From an uncultured Sphingomonas sp. (lineage in GTDB: Bacteria; Pseudomonadota; Alphaproteobacteria; Sphingomonadales; Sphingomonadaceae), in assembly GCA_913775315.1 (NCBI GenBank), contig CAJYIX010000004.1:1-64000 (forward strand): a stretch of DNA of 64,000 nt, read 5' to 3'. The translations under genes and the position numbers were made by a program. Each line of letters starts with the position of its first letter. The first letter of the stretch is position 1. Positions 58,201 through 64,000 of this stretch are shown here, piece by piece. The notes beneath the pieces were generated by a model that did not search any database, had not been told where the DNA came from, and saw only the letters and a list, made by a program, of their open reading frames with translations.

Positions 58201-58350
58201 GTGACCGTGCGCGCGCCCTTCCGCCAGCTCATCGATTCGGTGCAATCCTATTACGATCCCAAGCGGCTGATCGAACGCAACCTGCCCGCGCTGCTCGAAC
58301 AGCAGAAGAAGCAGGGCGTTCAGCCTCCCGCAAGCGAGACCATGCCATGA
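55210..58350 (+). CDS. ydbH: YdbH-family intermembrane lipid transport protein
   Basis: A 1046-residue AsmA-like bridge protein. One N-terminal transmembrane helix (VPFVIAIVLIVILSILWLQ) is followed by a very long repetitive beta-rich periplasmic region with GxG repeats, ending with the YdbH C-terminal signature SYYDPKRLIERNLPALLEQQ. In E. coli YdbH with YnbE and YdbL helps carry phospholipids to the outer membrane. The start proposed is GTG 55210 with a GAGG element upstream. ynbE and ydbL follow in order, which confirms the assignment. Confidence 0.85.
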   Translation: MTAEGEEAPGAAPVRFRRRWIALPRRGRVPFVIAIVLIVILSILWLQRRPLAEGFIDRELARRGVRARYEVAEIGTSSQTLRNLVIGDPAAPDLVADEVVVRTRIGFGVPTVTGIEAGRVRLRARVVDGRLSLGSLDKLLPPPSGKAFALPELRVAIEDGRARVETPAGVIGARLSGQGRLDDGFRGRLALVSDGLSAGGCMVAGPQAALGLTIDKRVIHVTGPIRAASGGCGSQRARGLALSVDARVPEALDRWSGSTRLALAAFESPAARLSGLSGMIGFAGDAAQTEGTVALAADRAAGAPGAATGLGFDGRYRIAGSDIRLAGRARVARARPAIGAIDLRLPAGTPGASLAAGLNAAVRDATRSVGGHADLALRIAGGRGALVVRAASLTAESGAALSFAGTRGFGFGWPGNRVMVDGRLRGQGGALPAFALSLAQVRPGAPIEGRLVAQRYAVGGEALALAPVRFTRGAGGATRITGGAVADLALPGGRIDGLKLPFDLTWDGGRRLVLAPGCTPLSADRFLISSLDLRRVALRLCPTGDRLFTQGPGGFRLGTRIAAPRLAGTLGGSPIAIAAEGATVQIGRATDFALDGTEVRLGTPERLSRLSITRLTGGVVTGGAEGRFEGAAGAIGNVPIDLTQGAGTWRFVDGRLILKGETLRVADSAAEPRYEPLDANDFVLTLADGRIDATGTLTAPASGARVAGVRIEHVLASGTGDAVLSVDNLSFGDKLQPDALTKLVFGVVADVKGSVSGTGNIRWSPAGVTSDGVFRTAGTDLAAAFGPVTGLSGEIRFTDLLGLKTQSAIGTIASVNPGIPVENGQVRYQLIGEQRVAVEGGRWPFAGGELILDPTVLDLSTGKERRLTFHVEGVDAAGFLQQFDFSNLNATGTFDGTLPMIFDEKGGRIENGRLTVRQGGGTLAYVGEVSKENLGTWGNLAFGALKSLRYERLNLTLNGPLDGEMVTEIKFAGVSQGQGARSNFLIRRLARLPLVFNVTVRAPFRQLIDSVQSYYDPKRLIERNLPALLEQQKKQGVQPPASETMP

Positions 58351-58571
58351 GCGAAACAACAGGATTGATGGGCCCCGTGAAACACGCGACGCTGCTTCCC
58401 ATGTACAGGCTCGCGATGATTGCGGCGGTCGGTCTTGGCGGATGCGTGAATGTGAGCGCGCCCGACAAGCCGATCGTCATCAACCTCAACATCAACATCA
58501 CGCAGGAAGTGGTGTACAAGCTGGACGGCGAGGCGAAATCGCTGATCCAGAACAACCCGGGGATCTTCTGA
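58347..58571 (+). CDS. ynbE: YnbE-family lipoprotein
   Basis: A 74-residue lipoprotein with lipobox GLGGC followed by VNVSAPDKPIVINLNINITQ, the hallmark of YnbE, and a C-terminal amphipathic strand. It anchors to the outer membrane and partners with the C-terminus of YdbH. The ATG overlaps the ydbH stop (ATGA). The first 18 residues before the hydrophobic core may be avoided by using the in-frame ATG in LPMYRLAMIAA. Confidence 0.85.
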   Translation: MSETTGLMGPVKHATLLPMYRLAMIAAVGLGGCVNVSAPDKPIVINLNINITQEVVYKLDGEAKSLIQNNPGIF

Positions 58572-58573
58572 CG

Positions 58574-58945
58574 ATGCGGTACGGACTTGGCGCTCTCATC
58601 CTTTCGGTCGGCGTGATTGCGTCGGGCGCTGCCTATGCGCAGCGCGATCCGGCCTATGCGGCCGCGCGCGCGGCGGGACAGGTGGGCGAGCAGACCGACG
58701 GCTATCTCGGCATCGTCGGCGCGGCCACCCCGGACCTTCGCGCCCTCGTCAATAAGATCAACATCCAGCGCAAGGCCGCCTACACCCAAGGCGCGCAGGC
58801 GGGGTCGACCGTCGAGCAGTTCGCCTTCGTCTCCGGCTGCAACCTCATCGCGCGGACGGAAGCGGGCGAGATGTATCAGGCCCCCGACGGCAGCTGGAAG
58901 AAGCGCGGCGGCAGCGCACCGGAGCGCGATCCGCGCTGCGTTTGA
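58574..58945 (+). CDS. ydbL: YdbL-family (DUF1318) periplasmic protein
   Basis: A 123-residue exported protein. A signal peptide (LGALILSVGVIASGAAYAQ) is followed by the DUF1318 pattern GQVGEQTDGYLGIV, then LVNKINIQRKAAYTQGAQ. YdbL acts with YdbH and YnbE as a periplasmic partner in lipid transport. It lies 2 bp after ynbE. A Cys pair (SGCNLIA and near the C-terminus) could form a disulfide. Confidence 0.87.
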   Translation: MRYGLGALILSVGVIASGAAYAQRDPAYAAARAAGQVGEQTDGYLGIVGAATPDLRALVNKINIQRKAAYTQGAQAGSTVEQFAFVSGCNLIARTEAGEMYQAPDGSWKKRGGSAPERDPRCV

Positions 58946-59079
58946 TCGACGTCAACTAGTGCGCGCTGAGCCGACCCCTCGGCCGGTTGACTTGGCCCGC
59001 CCCCACCCGTAAGCGGCACCTGCCTTGGCGGGCTCGCCGCTTGGCGTATGACTGGCCCCGCCGGATGGAGGGGGAAGAC

Positions 59080-59397
59080 ATGGCCGAACAAGAGCCCGGA
59101 CCGGACCCCTTGCCCGAGGATGCGCGGCTCGAATCGCTCGACGAGCGGTTGCGGCGCGCGACTTCGCAGGAGGCACGGCGATCGGGCGAGGGGGCTTCCG
59201 CATCGTCGGAGGGCTATCGCCTGGGTAATCGCGTGCTTGCCGAATTGATCGGCGGAATGGTCGGCGGTGCGGTGATCGGGGGAACGCTCGATTACTTTTT
59301 CGGCACCTCGCCATGGCTCCTGCTCGTGCTGCTTGCCCTCGGCATCGTCAGCGCGTTCAGGAACATCATTCGGATTTCTGGCAAGCGCCCGGAGTAG
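59080..59397 (+). CDS. atpI: ATP synthase assembly protein AtpI
   Basis: A 105-residue membrane protein. A polar N-terminal region is followed by a hydrophobic hairpin (LAELIGGMVGGAVIGGTLDYFF and SPWLLLVLLALGIVSAFRN). The pattern is that of alphaproteobacterial AtpI, which assists c-ring assembly. ATG 59080 has GGGGAAG upstream; a longer start at 59065 is possible. It is the first gene of the F0 cluster, 32 bp before atpB. Confidence 0.88.
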   Translation: MAEQEPGPDPLPEDARLESLDERLRRATSQEARRSGEGASASSEGYRLGNRVLAELIGGMVGGAVIGGTLDYFFGTSPWLLLVLLALGIVSAFRNIIRISGKRPE

Positions 59398-59429
59398 ACT
59401 TCGGGCGCTTTGGTCAAATGGGAACGGCA

Positions 59430-60224
59430 GTGGCGGCTGAAGGACAAGGCACCATCGATCCGATGCACCAGTTCGAGGTGCAGTCGATCGCCGACATGTT
59501 CACCGTGGGTGGGCACACGATCGCCTTCACCAACTCGGCGCTCTACATGGTCGCCGCGCTGGTGGCGCTGTGGGCGTTCATGTTGATGGGCATGAAGCGC
59601 GACCTCGTCCCAGGCCGCGGTCAGATGATGGTCGAGGGCTTCGTCGGCTTCATCGACAAGCTGCTGGCGCAGAACATCGGCCATGCCGGGCGCAAGTACG
59701 TGCCCTATGTCTTCACGCTGTTCATGTTCATCCTGCTCGGCAACCTGATCGGCCTGATGCCACTCGGCCTGTTCAAGCTGCATCCGTTCACCTTCACCAG
59801 CCACTTCACGGTGACGGGCGTGCTGGCGATCATGAGCTTCTCGATCGTGCTGATCGTCGGGTTTGCGAAGCACGGCCTGCGCTTCTTCAGCCTGTTCGCC
59901 CCCAAGGGCACGCCGATCCCGGTGCTGCTGCTCGTCGCGCCGATCGAGTTCGTCTCGTTCATGGTTCGCCCGTTCAGCCTGGCGCTGCGACTGTTCGTCG
60001 CGATGACCGCTGGGCACATCCTTCTGAAGGTGCTGGCGAGCTTTGTCGTCAATGCCGCGAACGTCGGTCCCGGCATTGGTCTGGCCGTCGGCATCCCCAG
60101 CTTCGCGCTGATGGTCGGCGTGTCGGCGCTCGAGATCCTGGTCGCCGGCGTTCAGGCCTATGTCTTCGCGCTGCTCACGTCGCTGTACATCAACGACGCC
60201 GAGCATCTCCACGATCACCACTGA
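59430..60224 (+). CDS. atpB: F0F1 ATP synthase subunit a
   Basis: A 264-residue membrane protein with about five helices. The essential proton-path arginine is in FSLALRLFVAMTAGH, with the C-terminal helix IQAYVFALLTSLYI region (GVQAYVFALLTSLYI). It forms the proton half-channels next to the c ring. GTG 59430 with a GGGA element about 7 bases upstream gives the family-like start; ATG 59418 in frame is the alternative and lacks a ribosome-binding site. Confidence 0.93.
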   Translation: MAAEGQGTIDPMHQFEVQSIADMFTVGGHTIAFTNSALYMVAALVALWAFMLMGMKRDLVPGRGQMMVEGFVGFIDKLLAQNIGHAGRKYVPYVFTLFMFILLGNLIGLMPLGLFKLHPFTFTSHFTVTGVLAIMSFSIVLIVGFAKHGLRFFSLFAPKGTPIPVLLLVAPIEFVSFMVRPFSLALRLFVAMTAGHILLKVLASFVVNAANVGPGIGLAVGIPSFALMVGVSALEILVAGVQAYVFALLTSLYINDAEHLHDHH

Positions 60225-60262
60225 TTTCTCACCTAACTACTGATTTCCCAAGGAGTTGAACA

Positions 60263-60490
60263 ATGGAAGCTGACGCAATCAAGCTGCTGGGTGCCGGTCT
60301 TGCGGCGATCGGTGCGGGCCTGGCCGCGCTGGGCGTGGGCAACGTCTTCGCCGCCTTCCTCGAAGGCGCGCTGCGCAACCCGTCGGCCGCTGCCGGCCAG
60401 CAGGGCAACATGTTCATCGGCTTCGCCGCCGCCGAGCTTCTGGGCCTGCTCGCGTTCGTCGTCGCCGTGCTGCTGATCTTCGTCGCCTGA
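60263..60490 (+). CDS. atpE: F0F1 ATP synthase subunit c
   Basis: A 75-residue hairpin of two helices. The Gly-rich helix 1 (GAGLAAIGAGLAALGVG) and the polar loop with RNP are followed by helix 2, carrying the proton-binding Glu58 in FIGFAAAELLGLLAF. Several copies form the rotating ring. AAGGAG lies 7 bases upstream of the ATG. A 9-bp hairpin stands just after the stop. Confidence 0.96.
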   Translation: MEADAIKLLGAGLAAIGAGLAALGVGNVFAAFLEGALRNPSAAAGQQGNMFIGFAAAELLGLLAFVVAVLLIFVA

Positions 60491-60506
60491 CAGCGACACG
60501 AAGACG

Positions 60507-60529
60507 GGGACCGGCACGTCGCCGGTCCC
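60507..60529 (+). other. Intra-operon hairpin after atpE
   Basis: A perfect 9-bp stem GGGACCGGC / GCCGGTCCC with a 5-base loop lies in the 60-bp gap between atpE and the b' gene. It is not followed by Ts, so it is unlikely to terminate. It may stabilise the atpE mRNA 3' end, consistent with the high copy number of subunit c. Confidence 0.5.
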
Positions 60530-60550
60530 GGCAGCTGACAGGGACGTCCA

Positions 60551-61042
60551 ATGCCTCAGATCGAACAAGTCGCCGCGACCTATGCGTCGCAGATCTTCTG
60601 GTTGGTCCTGACCTTCGGTCTGGCCTTCCTCATCGTCGGCCGCGGCATGGTGCCGCGCGTCCAGTCGACGATGGATATGCGCGACAATCAGGTTGCCGCC
60701 GATCTGAAGGCGGCGGAGGCTGCGCGTGCCGCCGCCGACGCCGACGAGGCCAAGTGGCGCGCCGATGAGAATGCCGCGCGTGAAAAGGCGCGCGCCACGC
60801 TCGCCGCCGCCAAGGAAGCTGCGGCCCGCGACAGCGAAGCGCGGCTTGCCGCCTCGGATGCCGAGCATCAGGCACGCATCGACGCAGCCGAGGCCCGCAT
60901 CGCGGAGGCGAGCGGCGCCGCGACTGCCGAGATCGAGACCGTCGCCGCCGACGCGGCGCGCGACATCGTCGCCCGCCTGTCGACCGCCTCGGTCACGGAG
61001 GACGAGGCACGCGGCGCGGTGAAGGCGGTGCTCCATGGCTAA
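60551..61042 (+). CDS. atpG: F0F1 ATP synthase subunit b'
   Basis: A 163-residue stalk protein. One N-terminal transmembrane helix (FWLVLTFGLAFLIVGRG) is followed by a long Ala/Glu/Arg-rich coiled coil. It is one of the two diverged b-type subunits of alphaproteobacteria and would dimerise with the following b protein to hold F1. The gene name for b' varies between atpG and atpF2. It overlaps the next gene by 8 bp. Confidence 0.9.
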   Translation: MPQIEQVAATYASQIFWLVLTFGLAFLIVGRGMVPRVQSTMDMRDNQVAADLKAAEAARAAADADEAKWRADENAAREKARATLAAAKEAAARDSEARLAASDAEHQARIDAAEARIAEASGAATAEIETVAADAARDIVARLSTASVTEDEARGAVKAVLHG

Positions 61043-61697
61043 TCCGGTGCACGGCGATCCCGTCGTCCAGACCACCCCGGAGAGCGGCGTGAACGAGAAT
61101 TATCAGGTCGACCTCAGTGCCGCTGCCAAGGGCAAGGGCATGGGTATGCCCGAGACCGGGAAGGCCGCGATCGAGAGCCATGGCGAGGCGGTGCCGCACA
61201 GCGATCCGACCGCACTGTTCCTCGACCCCACCGGCTGGGTGTCGGCGGCGATGGCCGTCTTCATCCTGATCCTCTTGGTCAAGGGTGTGCCGAAGCTGAT
61301 CGGGCGGATGCTCGATGGTCAGATTGCCGCGATCCGGAGCCGCCTGGACGAGGCCAAGCAGCTTCGCGCCGAAGCGGAGGCGCTGAAGGCCGAATATCAG
61401 AAGAAGCTGGCGAGCGCAGAGGCGGATGCGGCCGCGATGGTCGCGCATGCCGAGGAAGAGGCCAAGGCACTGCGCGTCAAGGCCGAGGCCGACGCCGCCG
61501 AACTGGTCCAGCGCCGCGCGAAGATTGCCGAGGACAAGATTGCCGCGGCCGAGCGTCAGGCGATCGCCGACATCCGCGTCAAGACCGCCGACGCCGCCGC
61601 CAAGGCCGCCGCCGCGATCCTGGCGGAAAAGCACGACGCCGCCGCCGACCGCGCGCTGGTGGACCGCACGATCGCCGGGCTCGTCCGCCCGAACTGA
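61035..61697 (+). CDS. atpF: F0F1 ATP synthase subunit b
   Basis: A 220-residue stalk subunit with an unusually long polar N-terminal extension (about 60 residues, MANPVHGDPVVQ onward). Then come one transmembrane helix (WVSAAMAVFILILLVKGVP) and a charged coiled coil. It pairs with b' to connect F0 and F1. The extension is also seen in sphingomonad homologues as I recall them, but that is not verified here. It is the last gene of the operon, with a strong terminator after it. Confidence 0.9.
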   Translation: MANPVHGDPVVQTTPESGVNENYQVDLSAAAKGKGMGMPETGKAAIESHGEAVPHSDPTALFLDPTGWVSAAMAVFILILLVKGVPKLIGRMLDGQIAAIRSRLDEAKQLRAEAEALKAEYQKKLASAEADAAAMVAHAEEEAKALRVKAEADAAELVQRRAKIAEDKIAAAERQAIADIRVKTADAAAKAAAAILAEKHDAAADRALVDRTIAGLVRPN

Positions 61698-61711
61698 TCT
61701 ACCCATGTTTG

Positions 61712-61755
61712 AAAAGGCCGGCGGAGGTGGCGAAGGCCGCTTCCGCCGGCCTTTT
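61712..61755 (+). terminator. Intrinsic terminator of the F0 operon
   Basis: A perfect 14-bp stem AAAAGGCCGGCGGA / TCCGCCGGCCTTTT with a T-run forming part of the second arm, 15 bases after the atpF stop. The mirrored A-run makes it bidirectional, so it may also end the minus-strand pseudogene transcript. Confidence 0.9.
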
Positions 61756-61766
61756 CGTGTCTGTAG

Positions 61767-62398
61767 TCAATCGGCGGGGTGGAACGTGCCGTCCTCGCCG
61801 CGCTGGAACGCGGAGCCGATGGGCGCGTCGATCAGGTGCAGCCAGCGATCGTCCCGATTGAGCACCTTACCGAGCGCGATGTACTTGGGACCGCTCTAGT
61901 CCCTTTCGATCGGGTCCGGCGCGGCGCGGAGGCGCCAGCCGCTGTCGGGGTAGCGGTCGCCTTCCCGGGTCATGTCGGATTCTTCGTGATAGAGATAGTC
62001 GACGGGCTCACCTGCGAGGATGCAGCCGTCCACCATGCAGCGATCCCAATAGTCGCGCCGCGGCGTCGGCGGTGGCGCGCGATCGGGTTTCGGCCAATCG
62101 ATGTCGATTAGCATCGTGCGGTCGAAGGTCACGGTGTCTCCGTGCTTCACGGGTGCGCTTGGCTCTGCCGGTCGTTGTCCAGCGTCTCGGTCAGCGTCGC
62201 TCCAGCGACGGCCGACACCTTCACTCACATGCGTTCGACCGCCCATTCCTCGACCGGTCCGTGATATTCGAAGATCAGTTTCACCTCGTCACCGAGGCCG
62301 ACTGCGGCAATCCGTGCACCGTGGGGAAGGTAGAAGGTATAAGGTGCCGCCTGGGCGATCGGGCGCGGATCGGCGTTCGAAAAGCCGGCCGCGGCCAT
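61767..62398 (-). pseudogene. DUF2314-DUF2185 two-domain gene, inactivated by three lesions
   Basis: Conceptual translation from ATG 62398 gives a DUF2314-like part: YTFYLPHGARIAAV, GDEVKLIFEYHGPVEEW, then ERM. The expected next codon Trp (ERMWV) is TGA at 62225-62227, after which the same frame reads VKVSAVAGATLTETLDNDR. Near 62150 it shifts frame to VKHGDTVTFDRTMLIDIDW. A DUF2185/Imm33-like part follows (CMVDGCILAGEP, DYLYHEES, DSGWRLR). It is broken by an in-frame TAG at 61896-61898 and then resumes in frame as YIALGKVLNR and LHLIDAPIGSAFQRGEDGTF, ending with TGA. Two nonsense codons and one frameshift make a functional product unlikely. Family names are from memory of motifs. Confidence 0.7.
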
Positions 62399-62399
62399 C

Positions 62400-63368
62400 T
62401 CAGCTGCCGCCCATCGTCCACGGGTCGATCGGCGCACTTCGGATCCAGCGAGTGGCGAGCAGCTTCTGCCCCTGCGTGACCGGCAGGCCGGCATGTTCGG
62501 CATCCGGGTCCGGGCGGCCATCGGGCAGCGTGTTGCCGAACACCAGTGCGTCGCCGCCGCGCCCCTCGATCGTCAGGCCGCTGCGGGTGAAGTGCGTCGC
62601 GCCGCCGCGATAGCCCTGGTTCAGGTATAGCAGCACCGTCGCGATCCGCTGGTTGGCGAGGCCGGGGATCGCATCATGGTGCGGGCGATATTCCTGCCCC
62701 GGGCGATAGTCGAGCAGCGTCAGGGGCTCGCCCTGCTCCACGTCGGTGTCCGACAGGAGCGCGATGCGGCGAAGGATCGCCTGGATCGGCAGCGTCTCGC
62801 GCGTGGGGCCGATCGCGGCGCTGCGCGAGGTGCGGACGGGATGCGGCACCTGTCGGCCGGTGCGCGGATCGACCACCATCGACGGTTCGAGCAGTTCGGC
62901 GGCCGCCTCGACGATATGCCGGCCTTCTACCGGGCTCAGGAAGCCGTGCGCGATGCCGATGCGCGGTGCGGTGCTGAGCGGGCGCAGCTCGGGTAGGCGG
63001 CGCGGCAGGCCGTCCGCGTCGAGGTCCATGGCCGTCAGCAGTGCCAGATGCGCCTGTGCGACGCGGTCGCGCCGGGCGGCCGCTTCGAGCAGGGCGACCG
63101 CCCCCCGCCAGTCGCGCGGCGCACCGGTGCCATTGGCGGTGAGCGCCACCTCCATCAGCGCGGCATCGGGATCGCCGGCGGTCCGCGCGGCGGCGAGTGC
63201 GGCCCGTGCACCGGGCAGATCGCGGGCGATCCGGTCGCCGGTCAGCCTCAGGATCGCCAGCCGGAACCACGCGCGGCCATCCCCGCCTTGCCCTGCTGCC
63301 AGCAGCGCGGCGATGGCGGCATCGGTCTGTCCGCGGGCGAGAAGGGCGTCGGCATCGTCGCGTGTCAT
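62400..63368 (-). CDS. Prolyl-4-hydroxylase-like 2OG-Fe(II) oxygenase with Sel1-like repeats
   Basis: A 322-residue protein. The N-terminal third is made of short Ala-rich helical pairs (AWFRLAILRLTGDRIARDLP; DAALMEVALTANGTGAPRDW) resembling Sel1/TPR repeats. The C-terminal domain is a P4Hc dioxygenase: iron ligands in YRPHHDAI (HxD) and the distal His in DAEHAGLPVTQG, with the 2-oxoglutarate-binding basic residue in GQKLLATRWIR. It probably hydroxylates a protein or peptide. ATG 63368 is preferred because longer frames are compositional. It sits one base upstream of the decayed DUF2314 gene. Confidence 0.82.
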   Translation of the reverse strand: MTRDDADALLARGQTDAAIAALLAAGQGGDGRAWFRLAILRLTGDRIARDLPGARAALAAARTAGDPDAALMEVALTANGTGAPRDWRGAVALLEAAARRDRVAQAHLALLTAMDLDADGLPRRLPELRPLSTAPRIGIAHGFLSPVEGRHIVEAAAELLEPSMVVDPRTGRQVPHPVRTSRSAAIGPTRETLPIQAILRRIALLSDTDVEQGEPLTLLDYRPGQEYRPHHDAIPGLANQRIATVLLYLNQGYRGGATHFTRSGLTIEGRGGDALVFGNTLPDGRPDPDAEHAGLPVTQGQKLLATRWIRSAPIDPWTMGGS

Positions 63369-63399
63369 CGCGCCAGTATCACGGTGCAGCGCACAAAAG

Positions 63400-63430
63400 A
63401 AAAGGGGCCGGGCGACATGCGCCCGACCCC
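63400..63430 (-). terminator. Intrinsic terminator of the TonB-dependent receptor gene
   Basis: On the minus strand GGGGTCGGGCG / CGCCCGGCCCC form an 11-bp stem (one G-U pair) with a 5-base loop, followed by TTTTCTTTTG. It lies 24 bases after the receptor stop codon and meets the requirements of a rho-independent terminator. Confidence 0.85.
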
Positions 63431-63453
63431 CTGAAAGTCGATGTTCGAAGCGA

Positions 63454-64000
63454 TCAGAACTTCGCGACGAAGCCGACATAGCCGTAACGGCCACGCACGT
63501 CGTAGATGCCCGAGCCGCCACCGACGCCGGTCAGGCCAAGCGGCGGGAGCTGGTTGGTGACGTTGTCGATGCCCAGATACAGGTTGAACTTGTCCGTCAC
63601 GTCCACGTCGGCGCGGACATTGTGGTACCATGCGTCGGGATAGAACTGGAACGGCGCATAGTCGGCGTTCTCGGGCGGACGACCCTGGAGCGAATTGAAG
63701 TCCTCGTAAGTGTTCAGATACTGCTTGCTGATCCAGCGCAGTTCGTAGCCCACCCGGAAGTTGCCGATGCCCAGGCGGGCATTGACGTTGACCTGATCGC
63801 GCGGGTTGCCCAGCTCATAGAGCAGCCGGTTGATGCGGTTCGGATCGGTGGGGTTGGTGAAGCTGTCGCGCTGAAGCACACGCGTCCAGATGCCCGACAG
63901 GAGCAGGTTGCCCCAGTCGAAATTGTGACGATAGCTGATGTTGGTGTCGATGCCGCGCGCCTTGAGCTTGGCGAAGTTGAGCGTCGACGCCAGCAGCGTG
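63454..64000 (-). CDS. TonB-dependent receptor, C-terminal part
   Basis: The 3' end of a gene that begins outside the window, about 181 codons. The peptide shows beta-barrel strands typical of TonB-dependent receptors: NISYRHNFDWGNLLLSGIWTR, VNARLGIGNFRVGYELRW, then the final NLYLGIDNVTNQLPP and YDVRGRYGYVGFVAKF, ending in Phe, the outer-membrane sorting signal. The D(N)VTNQ box near the end is characteristic. The substrate cannot be inferred without the plug domain. Confidence 0.93.
   Translation of the reverse strand, partial: TLLASTLNFAKLKARGIDTNISYRHNFDWGNLLLSGIWTRVLQRDSFTNPTDPNRINRLLYELGNPRDQVNVNARLGIGNFRVGYELRWISKQYLNTYEDFNSLQGRPPENADYAPFQFYPDAWYHNVRADVDVTDKFNLYLGIDNVTNQLPPLGLTGVGGGSGIYDVRGRYGYVGFVAKF

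Noticed and set aside
61896-62246. Intact small gene of 116 codons beside the atp operon
   Set aside because: Its end is an in-frame TAG inside a conserved DUF2185 pattern that continues beyond it, and its first 30 residues are out of frame with the DUF2314 part. It is a fragment of a pseudogene.

Overview
The window looks like a chromosomal segment of a Sphingomonas-type alphaproteobacterium (Sphingomonadales). The evidence is a uniformly high G+C content, a recA promoter carrying a GTTC-N7-GTTC SOS box of the alphaproteobacterial type, F0 ATP synthase genes (atpI-B-E-b'-b) without the F1 genes, an aa3 oxidase subunit IV / proton-translocating transhydrogenase cluster, TonB-dependent receptor and OMP genes, and an exosortase A-associated gene set. 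No rRNA, tRNA, CRISPR array, insertion sequence or prophage was seen. Most of the window is core metabolism and housekeeping.

Layout. 1-4.9 kb: one end of an exosortase A / exopolysaccharide locus (two hydrolases, acyl carrier protein and GNAT protein on the minus strand; divergent AMP-ligase and PLP decarboxylase on the plus strand). 4.9-5.2 kb: an AT-richer islet holding a 57-codon orphan ORF. 5.2-9.3 kb: ABC exporter, recA, DUF1275 membrane protein. 9.4-17.1 kb: TCA block on the minus strand, mdh-sucD-sucA-odhB-lpd, lacking sucC. 17.3-20.5 kb: translationally coupled sdhB, thioesterase, zapE and a shikimate-dehydrogenase-like gene. 20.6-25.4 kb: glucuronate catabolism (kdgK, uxaC, uxuB) with a LacI regulator and two matching palindromic operators. 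25.5-30.6 kb: NtrC-type regulator, then cox subunit IV and pntAA / PH-domain gene / pntAB / pntB. 30.6-36.8 kb: SulP transporter, a glutarate-activation pair (glutaryl-CoA dehydrogenase and CaiB-family CoA-transferase), and TadE/TadG pseudopilin-like genes. 36.9-45.9 kb: OMP, parE with two secreted proteins, AIM24 and DUF815 proteins, a DmeF/RcnR-type metal efflux pair, a small metalloprotease-like protein and a PCu(A)C copper chaperone.

46-53.6 kb: dnaK-dnaJ, then purB-bphO-bphP, in which a heme oxygenase makes the biliverdin chromophore for a bacteriophytochrome HWE kinase fused to a receiver. 53.8-58.9 kb: EF-hand protein, radC, and a ydbH-ynbE-ydbL intermembrane lipid transport operon. 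59-61.7 kb: atpI and the F0 operon, closed by a strong terminator. 61.7-64 kb: a DUF2314-DUF2185 pseudogene with three lesions, a prolyl-4-hydroxylase-like oxygenase, and the 3' end of a TonB-dependent receptor gene.

The most interesting non-routine items are the decayed DUF2314-DUF2185 gene, the AT-rich orphan ORF, the PH-domain gene embedded in the transhydrogenase operon, the purB-bphO-bphP overlap, palindromic repeats sitting inside operons, and the self-consistent operator pairs. I did not find a convincing wholly new multi-gene system.
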